Positions 1 through 5,867 are shown, counted from the first letter of the stretch. The stretch: DNA of 6,801 nucleotides from Zoogloeaceae bacterium (GCA_031273145.1 JAISSL010000064.1:1-6801), one strand, 5' to 3'. Notes: generated by a model from the sequence alone, not told the origin. Translations and numbers: made by a program.

Positions 1-563
1 GTCAGCTTTTTACTTCCTTTTAACGCAAACCCTTCCGCCTTGCAATCAATAAATAAAATCTCTCCATGACAAAGAATTCCACCTACATGGTTGCGGTCTC
101 TCAGCGTGTTCACGAATGAACATTGCTCAAAAATTGTTGTATCAAGAGTATCTTTGCCAAATGACAAAATACTTTCTCCTTCAACAGAACAATGCAAAAA
201 TTTCGTATCCTTCGCCGCAGTAAATCCAAAAATGCCATTGAATTTACAATTAGTTAGCGTACAATTCCCCAACCAGCCAAGGTTGATTTTATATTGACCT
301 GTAAACTCACAGTCAACAAAATCAAAGTACCACCACTGGTCATTGAATTCCTCATCAGAGAAGTATGCGTTCTTGATCGTTATGCGTTGCCTGCCAGCCT
401 CCTTGAGGCGCAAATCAGCATCCTTGAGATACTCATAAACCTTGCCAAAGTCACGAATTCTTTTCTTGCCGAACAGCGAAAATCCCTCTGCCGGAGCCGC
501 CGCCAGAGACAAAAAGGATGCCAAAAAACGGCGGCGGGTGGTGGGGGGCGGATTAAAAGGCAT
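1..563 (-). CDS. Secreted protein with Tat-type signal and Cys-marked beta-helix-like repeats (3' partial)
   Basis: An open frame runs leftward from ATG 563-561 for 187 codons and leaves the window without a stop. Upstream in frame the first stop is at 587-585 and no other start lies between, so ATG 563 is well fixed. The N-terminus reads T9-R-R-R-F-L14, matching the twin-arginine consensus (S/T-R-R-x-F-L). A short hydrophobic stretch (13-23) and an A-P-A cleavage site near residue 25 follow. I infer export of a folded protein to the periplasm. The mature part has a repeat of the form hydrophobic-x-(D/N/H/Q)-Cys-x-hydrophobic at C85, C106, C125, C148 and C174, spaced 19-26 residues. That spacing fits turns of a right-handed parallel beta-helix with stacked cysteines, or a degenerate pentapeptide-like protein. 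The frame starts 2 bases after the stop of the 97-residue gene, so the two are probably co-transcribed. The body is AT-richer than its first 30 codons. No family is recognised. Confidence 0.8.
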   Translation of the reverse strand, partial: MPFNPPPTTRRRFLASFLSLAAAPAEGFSLFGKKRIRDFGKVYEYLKDADLRLKEAGRQRITIKNAYFSDEEFNDQWWYFDFVDCEFTGQYKINLGWLGNCTLTNCKFNGIFGFTAAKDTKFLHCSVEGESILSFGKDTLDTTIFEQCSFVNTLRDRNHVGGILCHGEILFIDCKAEGFALKGSKKL

Positions 564-565
564 GG

Positions 566-859
566 CTACGCGGTTCCTACACGTCTATAAGATTTTGCCT
601 CATGCAGTTCGATGGCGTATTTTTCGGCATCCAGTCCGGCCTCTTTAAAAATTCTGTCTGCGTACTGGGCTGCCTGCGTCCGCGCATCCGTATCGGTAAG
701 CGCCTCGATAGAAAAAATACATTTCGTCGTTGTCGTCCGGGGTTTTTTGCGGCCAACGTATCCACTGCCAGGCACAATCGCGTCAAGCGCGGTGCCGACG
801 GCTGACTTTTCCTCATCCGTAAGCTGGCGCGTCAAATCAACGTAGACATCGTACCGCAT
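566..859 (-). CDS. Hypothetical 97-residue protein
   Basis: This is a small soluble protein with no signal peptide or membrane segment, and I do not recognise its family. By eye the secondary structure is beta (MRYDVYVDL), helix (about 14-27), beta (about 43-53, TTKCIFSIEAL), helix (about 55-74), then a last strand around YAIELHEAK. This compact alternating alpha/beta order could be a ferredoxin-like fold, but that is inference. It contains one cysteine (C47) and a basic loop (G-R-K-K-P-R-T) between the first helix and second strand. It starts 30 bases after the HDOD gene stop and ends 2 bases before the ATG of the Tat-signal gene, so it is the middle gene of a likely three-gene operon. The Shine-Dalgarno site is weak (GTGAG-like, about 8 bases before the ATG), which fits expression within a longer message. 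The tight spacing on both sides is the main support that it is real. Confidence 0.65.
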   Translation of the reverse strand: MRYDVYVDLTRQLTDEEKSAVGTALDAIVPGSGYVGRKKPRTTTTKCIFSIEALTDTDARTQAAQYADRIFKEAGLDAEKYAIELHEAKSYRRVGTA

Positions 860-889
860 GGATATGGCTCACTGGCAGAACCGCGCCGT

Positions 890-1735
890 TTATGCGCGCA
901 ACACGGAACGAAGCTCGCGGATGTCTTCGTCGGCTTCTTCCAGAATATCCAGATAGAGCGCGCGGTCGGCTTCGGCTTCCGGGCTGTTCGCCGCGCTGCT
1001 GTAGGAAAGCCAGGGACAGTTGTTTTCCGCCAGCAGGCAGGCAAAATAAAGCACGTCCGAGAGGTTGCAGGGCGTGGCGTTGTGCCTTTTGCAACTGTGC
1101 TCGTGGAAGGCTTCCACGATGTGCGCGGGAATATCCAGCACGGTCAACAGATTTTCCCCAATGCTGTCGTGCCAGCCGCTGATAAGGTAGATGACGTTCT
1201 CGCGGGTGGCATATTCCGGGTATGCGGAAGCGCGATAAAGCAGGTAAAAAACCCCGATATTGCGGACGATGCCAAGCAACATCGCGTCATCGGCATCAAT
1301 CCGCCCAATGCGCCGAGCCAGTACCCGCCCAATCGAAGCGACTTCCAGAGAATGCTCCCAGGTAAGTCGCGCAACATCCTCAAAGCCGCTGATTCTTGTG
1401 GAATGCGACATCTGCTCCATGGCGACGGCAAGCGCGGTCACGCGCACCGTCTCAAAGCCGACGCGCTGGATAGCGTACTCAATATCGCTGATTTCCCTGC
1501 CCGACGGGTTGTAGGCAATGGAGTTCGCCAGTTTCAGGAGACGCGCCACGATAAGCGGCTCAACGCCTACGACCTGCACGACCTTTTCGATGGAGATCAT
1601 CGGGTCTTTCAGGACGTTTCGCACGGAAAGGCTGGCGTCGAGATAGGTCGGAAAATTGACTTCGCCGGACAAATCGCGGGCAATATCTTCCAGAATGCGA
1701 AAATGCAGGTTTTGGGAAGTTTGGGGAGCAGTCAT
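890..1735 (-). CDS. HDOD domain-containing signalling/regulatory protein
   Basis: The 281-residue protein carries an HDOD domain over most of its length. Hallmarks are the helical region with A-R-L-L-K-L-A-N-S (64-72), I-x-x-A-I-Q-R-V-G-F (85-94, the usual 'I..AI..LG' element), W126-E-H-S129, G155-I-V-R-N-I-G161 and H189-D-S-I-G-E-N-L-L. HDOD proteins are relatives of HD phosphohydrolases that have lost the catalytic metal site and serve as signalling or scaffold modules in bacterial stress, motility and cyclic-nucleotide circuits. Here the usual 'GLLHDIG' is GIVRNIG, so both H and D are gone, arguing for a non-enzymatic role. There is no attached GGDEF, EAL, kinase or receiver domain. The C-terminus is acidic (E-E-A-D-E-D). 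GAGG lies 10 bases before ATG 1735. It is the first gene of a likely operon with the 97-residue and Tat-signal genes, and is divergent from clpB. The family call is firm; the specific role is unknown. Confidence 0.9.
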   Translation of the reverse strand: MTAPQTSQNLHFRILEDIARDLSGEVNFPTYLDASLSVRNVLKDPMISIEKVVQVVGVEPLIVARLLKLANSIAYNPSGREISDIEYAIQRVGFETVRVTALAVAMEQMSHSTRISGFEDVARLTWEHSLEVASIGRVLARRIGRIDADDAMLLGIVRNIGVFYLLYRASAYPEYATRENVIYLISGWHDSIGENLLTVLDIPAHIVEAFHEHSCKRHNATPCNLSDVLYFACLLAENNCPWLSYSSAANSPEAEADRALYLDILEEADEDIRELRSVLRA

Positions 1736-1766
1736 GGTAGCGCCGCCTCGTGAGAACAGGTAACAG

Positions 1767-1777
1767 ATAGTATCCCA
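1767..1777 (-). promoter_or_regulatory. Tentative extended -10 promoter for the HDOD operon
   Basis: Reading the minus strand, TG (1777-1776), one base, then GATACT (1774-1769) resembles an extended -10 element. It would start transcription near 1762, about 27 bases before the HDOD ATG. The overlapping hexamer TACTAT (1772-1767) is an alternative. No good -35 hexamer stands 16-18 bases upstream, so this is weak. A promoter somewhere in 1736-1898 is expected because the gene is divergent from clpB. Confidence 0.3.
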
Positions 1778-1842
1778 TGTTCAGAAAGAAGGGAGAAAAA
1801 AGATTGCAATGCGTCACCGGGCGTGGCGAAATATGGGTCTGT

Positions 1843-1871
1843 CTTGAAAATGCGGCGGGCAACCCTATTTT
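1843..1871 (+). promoter_or_regulatory. RpoH (sigma-32) heat-shock promoter of clpB
   Basis: CTTGAAA at 1843-1849 is a perfect sigma-32 -35 element. After a 13-base spacer, CCCTATTTT (1863-1871) matches the -10 consensus CCCCATnT closely. Transcription would start near 1878, about 20 bases before the clpB ATG. A strong Shine-Dalgarno AGGAG (1887-1891) sits 7 bases before that ATG. Heat-shock sigma control of clpB is well established in proteobacteria, so position, sequence and gene all agree. No competing sigma-70 promoter of comparable quality is evident in 1736-1898. Confidence 0.88.
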
Positions 1872-1898
1872 GAGGACATTCTTTACAGGAGTGCTCCC

Positions 1899-4481
1899 AT
1901 GCGACTCGACAAACTCACCACCCGGTTTCAGCAGGCGCTTGCCGACGCGCAAAGCCTTGCGGTAGGCCACGACCAGCAGTTCATCGAACCCCAACATCTG
2001 TTGCTCTCGCTCATCGAACAGGAAGAGGGCAGCGCGTTATCGCTGTTGCAGCGGGCGGGCGTCAACACGCAACCCTTGCGGACGGCGCTTGCCCGCGCGC
2101 TCGAAAATCTGCCCAAGGTCGAAGGGCACGGCGGCGACGTAACCATTGGCCGCGACCTTGGCAATCTCCTGAATCTCACCGACCGCGAAGCGCAAAAACG
2201 CGGCGACCAGTTCGTCGCCAGCGAAATGTTTTTGCTCGCTCTGATTGAGGACAAGGGCGCAACCGGGCGGCTCTTGCGCGAACATGGCTTGAACCGCAAG
2301 GCGCTGGAAGCGGCCATTGAAGCCGTGCGCGGCGGCGCGTCCATTGACGAGCCGGAAGGTGAGGGAAAACGCGAAGCCCTCGCAAAATACTGCATGGATT
2401 TGACCGAGCGGGCGCGTATCGGCAAGCTCGACCCCGTGATTGGCCGCGACGATGAGATTCGCCGCGCCATCCAGATTCTTCAGCGGCGCTCCAAGAATAA
2501 TCCGGTGCTGATCGGCGAACCAGGCGTTGGCAAGACGGCGATTGTCGAAGGGCTGGCGCAGCGCATCGTCAATGAGGAAATCCCGGAAACGTTGAAGGGA
2601 AAGCGGGTGCTGGCGCTCGATATGGCGGCGCTTTTAGCCGGAGCCAAGTATCGGGGCGAGTTTGAGGAACGGCTGAAAGCGGTGTTGAAAGAAATTGCCC
2701 GCGAAGAAGGCCGCGTCATCCTGTTCATTGACGAGTTGCACACGATGGTAGGCGCCGGCAAGGCCGAGGGCGCAATTGACGCCGGCAACATGCTGAAACC
2801 CGCGCTGGCGCGGGGCGACCTGCACTGCATCGGCGCAACCACGCTGGATGAATACCGCAAGTACATCGAAAAGGACGCGGCGCTGGAACGCCGTTTTCAA
2901 AAGGTGCTGATCGAAGAGCCGACGGTAGAGGCGACCATTGCCATCCTGCGCGGCTTGCAGGAAAAATACGAAATTCATCACGGAGTGGAAATTACCGACC
3001 CGGCCATCGTCGCGGCTTCCGAACTCTCGAACCGCTACATCACCGACCGCTTTCTGCCCGACAAGGCCATAGACCTGATTGACGAAGCGGCGGCGCGCAT
3101 CAAGATGGAGATTGATTCCAAGCCCGAAGTCATGGACAAGCTCGACCGTCGCTTAATCCAGCTAAAAATTGAGCGCGAGGCGGTCAAGAAGGAAAAGGAC
3201 GAAGCCTCGCAAAAACGTCTTTCGCTCATTGAAGCGGAAATGACCCGGCTGGAAAAGGAATACTCCGACCTGGAAGAAGTCTGGAAAGCGGAAAAAGCCC
3301 ACCTGCATGGCGCGCAACACATCCGGGAAGAAATCGAGCAGTTGAAGGTACGCATGGCGGAATTCCAGCGCAAGGGGCAATTCGACAAGCTGGCTGAACT
3401 GCAATATGGCGAACTGCCCAAGCTCGAAGCGCAGTTAAAGGCTGCCGAAAAGGCGGAAGGCGGCGTATCGGGACAAAACCGTCTGCTGCGTACCCAGGTG
3501 GGCGCGGAAGAAATTGCCGAAGTCGTCAGTCGCGCTACCGGCATCCCGGTTGCCAGAATGATGCAGGGCGAGCGCGAAAAACTACTGGAGATGGAAAAAC
3601 GGCTGCACGAGCGCGTCGTCGGGCAGGACGAAGCGGTGCGACTGGTTGCGGACGCCATTCGCCGCTCCCGCGCCGGGTTATCCGACGAGAACCGTCCTTA
3701 CGGTTCCTTCCTCTTTCTGGGGCCAACCGGCGTGGGCAAGACGGAACTCTGCAAGGCGCTGGCGGCTTTTCTCTTCGATTCCGGGGAACATCTGATTCGC
3801 CTCGACATGAGCGAATTCATGGAAAAGCACTCGGTTGCCCGCTTGATTGGCGCGCCGCCGGGCTATGTGGGCTACGAAGAAGGCGGCTATCTGACCGAAC
3901 AGGTGCGCCGCAAGCCCTACAGCGTCATCCTGCTGGACGAAGTGGAAAAGGCGCATCCCGACGTGTTCAACGTCCTGCTGCAAGTCCTGGACGATGGCCG
4001 CATGACCGACGGGCAGGGGCGTACCGTGGATTTCAAGAATACCGTGATCGTCATGACTTCCAACCTCGGCAGCCAGATGATTCAGCAGATGGCGGGCGAC
4101 GATTACGCCGCCATCAAGAACGCGGTCATGGAAGAAGTGAAAATTTCTTTTCGGCCTGAGTTCATCAACCGCATTGATGAAGTCGTCGTTTTCCATGCCC
4201 TTGATGAAACACATATTGCCGGAATTGCCCGGATTCAGTTGCGCTATCTGGAACAACGTCTGGCGCGGCTCGACATGCGGCTTGAAGTCGAAGAGGCGGC
4301 GCTGGCGGAACTTGCCAAAGCAGGCTTTGACCCGGTCTTTGGCGCGCGCCCCTTGAAACGCGCGATTCAGGAAAAGCTGGAAAACCCGCTCGCTAAAGCT
4401 ATCCTCGAAGGACAGTTCACGGTCAAGGACATCATCCGGGTACGCTGCAAAAATGGCGCGTTAACGTTCGGGAAGGGGTAA
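1899..4481 (+). CDS. clpB: ATP-dependent chaperone/disaggregase ClpB
   Basis: This Hsp100 hexamer threads aggregated proteins through its central pore with DnaK/DnaJ/GrpE after heat stress. The 860-residue length matches the family (E. coli, 857), and the N-terminus [14 protein letters not shown] aligns with no extension. Order: N-terminal Clp domain (about 1-148); first ATPase domain with Walker A G206-EPGVGK-T213, pore tyrosine Y251 in GAKYRGE, Walker B glutamate E279 and arginine fingers R331/R332; coiled-coil M domain (about 410-525), which marks ClpB rather than the protease partner ClpA; second ATPase domain with Walker A G608-PTGVGK-T615, pore tyrosine Y656 in GYVGYEEGG, Walker B E681, arginine finger R758 and sensor-2 R817 (GAR). 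No ClpP-binding IGF/L loop was seen, as expected for a disaggregase. No residue needed for ATP use is missing. It is a single gene under an RpoH promoter; no terminator follows, so some read-through into the downstream small genes is possible. A downstream internal start giving the short ClpB form is possible but was not pinned down. Confidence 0.99.
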   Translation: MRLDKLTTRFQQALADAQSLAVGHDQQFIEPQHLLLSLIEQEEGSALSLLQRAGVNTQPLRTALARALENLPKVEGHGGDVTIGRDLGNLLNLTDREAQKRGDQFVASEMFLLALIEDKGATGRLLREHGLNRKALEAAIEAVRGGASIDEPEGEGKREALAKYCMDLTERARIGKLDPVIGRDDEIRRAIQILQRRSKNNPVLIGEPGVGKTAIVEGLAQRIVNEEIPETLKGKRVLALDMAALLAGAKYRGEFEERLKAVLKEIAREEGRVILFIDELHTMVGAGKAEGAIDAGNMLKPALARGDLHCIGATTLDEYRKYIEKDAALERRFQKVLIEEPTVEATIAILRGLQEKYEIHHGVEITDPAIVAASELSNRYITDRFLPDKAIDLIDEAAARIKMEIDSKPEVMDKLDRRLIQLKIEREAVKKEKDEASQKRLSLIEAEMTRLEKEYSDLEEVWKAEKAHLHGAQHIREEIEQLKVRMAEFQRKGQFDKLAELQYGELPKLEAQLKAAEKAEGGVSGQNRLLRTQVGAEEIAEVVSRATGIPVARMMQGEREKLLEMEKRLHERVVGQDEAVRLVADAIRRSRAGLSDENRPYGSFLFLGPTGVGKTELCKALAAFLFDSGEHLIRLDMSEFMEKHSVARLIGAPPGYVGYEEGGYLTEQVRRKPYSVILLDEVEKAHPDVFNVLLQVLDDGRMTDGQGRTVDFKNTVIVMTSNLGSQMIQQMAGDDYAAIKNAVMEEVKISFRPEFINRIDEVVVFHALDETHIAGIARIQLRYLEQRLARLDMRLEVEEAALAELAKAGFDPVFGARPLKRAIQEKLENPLAKAILEGQFTVKDIIRVRCKNGALTFGKG

Positions 4482-4496
4482 GCCTGGTTATCCCCT

Positions 4497-4526
4497 TTGT
4501 TGCTGCAAAAGCGATACGGGTATAAT
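4497..4526 (+). promoter_or_regulatory. Sigma-70-like promoter upstream of the small-gene operon
   Basis: A perfect TATAAT lies at 4521-4526, with TTGTTG at 4497-4502 as a half-matching -35 (TTG conserved) and an 18-base spacer. It sits 16 bases after the clpB stop. Transcription would begin near 4533, exactly where an ATG occurs. It probably drives the zinc-ribbon and four-cysteine genes downstream. The -10 is convincing and the -35 is mediocre. Confidence 0.55.
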
Positions 4527-4553
4527 GGTCACATGAACAAAATGGAGAAACGA

Positions 4554-4670
4554 ATGATGGAACAACATCATGGCTTGCAAGGCGGTCTGGTGCAGGCGCG
4601 GCGGCAAGGTCACGCGCCGTTGGGCAGTCGCCCCGCCCCGCCCAGACGGGGATACAGGCTTATGCAGTGA
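4554..4670 (+). CDS. Possible 38-residue small protein or leader peptide
   Basis: A short open frame begins MMEQHHGLQGG and ends YRLMQ at TGA 4668-4670. The start at 4554 is chosen because GGAG (4544-4547) stands 6 bases before it. The same frame also opens at ATG 4533, which would give 45 residues and fall at the predicted transcription start. The peptide is basic and rich in Gly, Arg, Pro and Gln, with no membrane segment. Its stop codon overlaps the Shine-Dalgarno GTGAGGA of the next gene and lies 10 bases before that ATG, so translational coupling is plausible. The region is GC-rich and carries two potential hairpins, so it could equally be a structured untranslated leader. No homology is recognised. 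Confidence 0.35.
   Translation: MMEQHHGLQGGLVQARRQGHAPLGSRPAPPRRGYRLMQ
4595..4651 (+). other. GC-rich structured leader: two candidate hairpins
   Basis: GGCGCG (4595-4600) can pair with CGCGCC (4613-4618) around a 12-base loop, and CCCCG (4636-4640) with CGGGG (4647-4651) around a 6-base loop. They lie in the message just before the ribosome-binding site of the zinc-ribbon gene and inside the candidate small ORF. No T-tract follows, so they are not an intrinsic terminator. A role in translation control is speculative; high local GC makes such pairings easy to find. Confidence 0.25.
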
Positions 4671-4680
4671 GGATTTAACC

Positions 4681-4950
4681 ATGAAGATTCATCATTGTTC
4701 GCATTGTGGCATAACTTTCGAGATAACCGCCTGGAATAGGGTAGCAAATACGCCCGGTTATATTTTCAACCCTTTCATTTTCTCAGGGTCAGGTGCCATA
4801 GGAGAGTTTTCTTTGGTTCGCTGCCCACATTGTTCCCATGAGGAACATGATGAATCCATTCGGTTTCTTGGATTTCGACCGAAAGTCGGATTTGTTGTTG
4901 TGGCAATTGTATTTATACTTTTCATGTTAGGTAGTCAAATTTGGAAGTGA
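4681..4950 (+). CDS. Zinc-ribbon membrane protein, function unknown
   Basis: This 89-residue protein has two CxxC knuckles, C6-S-H-C9 at the N-terminus and C48-P-H-C51 mid-protein, the spacing of a zinc ribbon (each followed by G or S). The intervening 38 residues are largely hydrophobic and aromatic (P-G-Y-I-F-N-P-F-I-F-S-G). Residues about 68-85 form one transmembrane helix close to the C-terminus, with only a few residues after it. I infer a cytoplasmic-facing zinc ribbon tethered to the inner membrane. The start at 4681 is favoured over an in-frame upstream ATG at 4570 because GAGGA lies 7 bases before it and the zinc knuckle starts immediately. The next gene begins 12 bases after its stop, so the two form a probable operon. 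The sequence is visibly AT-richer than clpB, suggesting accessory origin. No named family is recognised. Confidence 0.78.
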   Translation: MKIHHCSHCGITFEITAWNRVANTPGYIFNPFIFSGSGAIGEFSLVRCPHCSHEEHDESIRFLGFRPKVGFVVVAIVFILFMLGSQIWK

Positions 4951-4962
4951 AAAGGAACGGCA

Positions 4963-5397
4963 ATGAAAAAGAAAATTCTCTTTGGATTACTGATGGTAGG
5001 CATCCTGTTCAGTCATCTTTTGGCATTTGTGGTAGGCGGTTCTATAGCTTATCGCAAAGCATGGGATTTTTTTGCCAGCGAAACAGAAAAAGTAAATGCT
5101 GACCTTGCGCTTAGTCATTATGTAAGCTATCGCCGCCTTGCTGAGAATATCAAAGCGGGGCGTGATGATTTTGTGAAATGCAGCATTGATCTTAAAGCAA
5201 GTACCTGGATGGACAGCGTAAGAGGTTGTCTGGAAAATGATGCCTGCAAAAAATCAATTGAAGAAAGCGTGCGAGAATGGGCGCCTGAAATATTAAACAA
5301 CGGCCCCTTGCCATTCGATTATATTGCGTTAAGGGAAGGCATAAGATATTGTGGCGAGACTCCGCCGGATTCGATTTTATCATCCCGCCCCAAATAG
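4963..5397 (+). CDS. Membrane-anchored four-cysteine protein, function unknown
   Basis: This 144-residue protein starts MKKKILFGLL. After the lysine-rich start, a hydrophobic segment (about 5-27) looks like an uncleaved signal anchor, since no clear A-x-A site follows. The remaining residues would face the periplasm and look mostly helical and soluble, with cysteines C73, C89, C95 and C130, enough for two disulfide bonds. Conserved-looking pieces are W83-M-D-S-V-R-G-C and R104-E-W-A-P-E. AAGGAA lies about 6 bases before ATG 4963, and the upstream gene stops 12 bases earlier, supporting co-expression with the zinc-ribbon protein. It ends at TAG 5395-5397, followed by inverted repeats and a strong terminator at 5498-5530. 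It is AT-rich relative to clpB and prmC. I do not recognise the family; a periplasmic sensor, adaptor or inhibitor role would be a guess. Confidence 0.78.
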   Translation: MKKKILFGLLMVGILFSHLLAFVVGGSIAYRKAWDFFASETEKVNADLALSHYVSYRRLAENIKAGRDDFVKCSIDLKASTWMDSVRGCLENDACKKSIEESVREWAPEILNNGPLPFDYIALREGIRYCGETPPDSILSSRPK

Positions 5398-5413
5398 GTG
5401 AAATTTATTCACC
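5397..5413. repeat. Small inverted repeat after the four-cysteine gene
   Basis: GGTGAA (5397-5402) and TTCACC (5408-5413) are perfect 6-base arms around a 5-base AT loop. The left arm includes the last base of the stop codon. There is no T-tract, so it is not a standard terminator. It could be an RNA 3' stem-loop or chance. Confidence 0.35.
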
Positions 5414-5423
5414 ATGAGGGACA

Positions 5424-5460
5424 TTTTTTATTCCTGTTGCGCCGCAACAGGAATAAAAAA
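5424..5460. repeat. 37-base near-perfect palindrome
   Basis: Arms of 18 bases (5424-5441 and 5443-5460) are exact reverse complements around a single central C. The outer parts are T6 on the left and A6 on the right, and the core is ATTCCTGTTGCG. Both strands read T-tract, stem, A-tract, which is the reverse of an intrinsic terminator (stem followed by T). It may be a DNA-binding dyad, a transcript-stabilising hairpin, or a scar from joined inverted ends of a mobile element. The symmetry is certain; the role is not. Confidence 0.85.
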
Positions 5461-5497
5461 CATAGCAGTTATTGTGCCATGAGAATGTGCAGGGGAT

Positions 5498-5530
5498 AAA
5501 ACAACCCGGCTTGATGGCCGGGTTGTTTTT
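5498..5530. terminator. Bidirectional rho-independent terminator
   Basis: AAAACAACCCGGC (5498-5510) pairs perfectly with GCCGGGTTGTTTT (5517-5529) around the 6-base loop TTGATG. On the plus strand the GC stem is followed by T5 (5526-5530). On the minus strand the same stem is followed by T4. It therefore ends the plus-strand small-gene operon (4681-5397) and the converging minus-strand DUF1640-like gene. The latter's TAA stop (5531-5529) touches the stem, so termination comes almost directly at the end of translation. Confidence 0.93.
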
Positions 5531-5831
5531 AGTGTGATAACATCCTAATCATCAGTCCGACGATTAGGGCTGCTTGCCCTAACGCGAGGGCTACTACCCA
5601 TCTTATTATCCTTAATTCGGCTTCCCGGATGTCATCTTTCGTGGCAAGGTTTTTCATCTCTACCTTTGTGCTTGTTTCTGCGGCTTTAATTTCGGCCTTA
5701 ATTTCGGCTCTGGTAGCGATGTCCGCATCTTTCAGTGCTTCGGTGATACCTTCGGCTTGCTTGTCAGAGAATCCTTTTTCCTCCAGCTTCTTGACGAACG
5801 CGAGTGTGTCGAATGTAACTGCTGTGTTCAT
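5529..5831 (-). CDS. DUF1640-like coiled-coil membrane protein
   Basis: This 100-residue protein begins MNTAVTFDTLAFVKKLEEKGF, typical of bacterial DUF1640 / CCDC90-like proteins. The motif F-V-K-K-L-E-x-x-G-F-S-D-K-Q-A-E-G-I (12-29) opens the domain. A charged coiled coil runs about 30-72 (K-A-E-I-K-A-E-I-K, then L-A-T-K-D-D-I-R-E-A-E-L-R). Residues about 76-96 are one transmembrane helix (W-V-V-A-L-A-L-G-Q-A-A-L-I-V-G-L-M), with a short tail. Such proteins are predicted to be tail-anchored with the coiled coil in the cytoplasm; their bacterial role is not established. Eukaryotic relatives (CCDC90/MCUR1) are mitochondrial inner-membrane proteins, but carrying that function over would be unsafe. 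AGGA stands 8 bases before ATG 5831. It appears monocistronic, with its own promoter (5868-5876) and terminator, and is separated from prmC upstream by 128 bases. An imperfect 12-base tandem repeat lies in the coiled-coil coding region. Confidence 0.82.
   Translation of the reverse strand: MNTAVTFDTLAFVKKLEEKGFSDKQAEGITEALKDADIATRAEIKAEIKAAETSTKVEMKNLATKDDIREAELRIIRWVVALALGQAALIVGLMIRMLSH
5681..5704. repeat. Two-copy 12-base tandem repeat in the coiled coil
   Basis: CGGCTTTAATTT (5681-5692) and CGGCCTTAATTT (5693-5704) differ at one base. On the coding (minus) strand they give two copies of K-A-E-I-type residues. The unit is in frame, so it lengthens the coiled coil by four residues rather than breaking it. 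Confidence 0.6.
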
Positions 5832-5867
5832 GATGTGTCCTTATGGTAGATGCTGCGGTTGACGGGA

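Noticed and set aside
577..816. Second minus-strand frame overlapping the 97-residue gene
   Set aside because: Its product is Arg/Pro-rich with no sensible pattern, and the 566-859 frame fits the operon spacing and has ordered alpha/beta structure.
1082..1753. Long plus-strand open frame (223 codons) opposite the HDOD gene
   Set aside because: It is fully antisense to a clear HDOD protein, the translated product has no recognisable domain, and GC-rich codon bias commonly keeps the opposite strand open.
1928..4256. Several long minus-strand open frames inside clpB (for example 1928-2470, 3035-3658, 3678-4256)
   Set aside because: They are mirrors of strongly conserved ClpB coding sequence with low-complexity Ser/Arg-rich products and no plausible start context.
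4585..4647. Integron attC-like site (GTCTGG ... CCAGAC inverted repeat)
   Set aside because: It lacks the AAC/GTT core sites of attC, there is no integrase or cassette array, and the arms are only 6 bases in GC-rich sequence.
4570..4680. Upstream start for the zinc-ribbon protein at 4570
   Set aside because: It would add 37 residues of Arg/Pro-rich sequence with no ribosome-binding site; the start at 4681 has GAGGA at the right distance and begins directly at the zinc knuckle.
5629..5862. Plus-strand open frame opposite the DUF1640-like gene
   Set aside because: It is antisense to a recognisable coiled-coil membrane protein; its Ser/Ala-rich product is the expected mirror of Glu/Lys/Ala codons.
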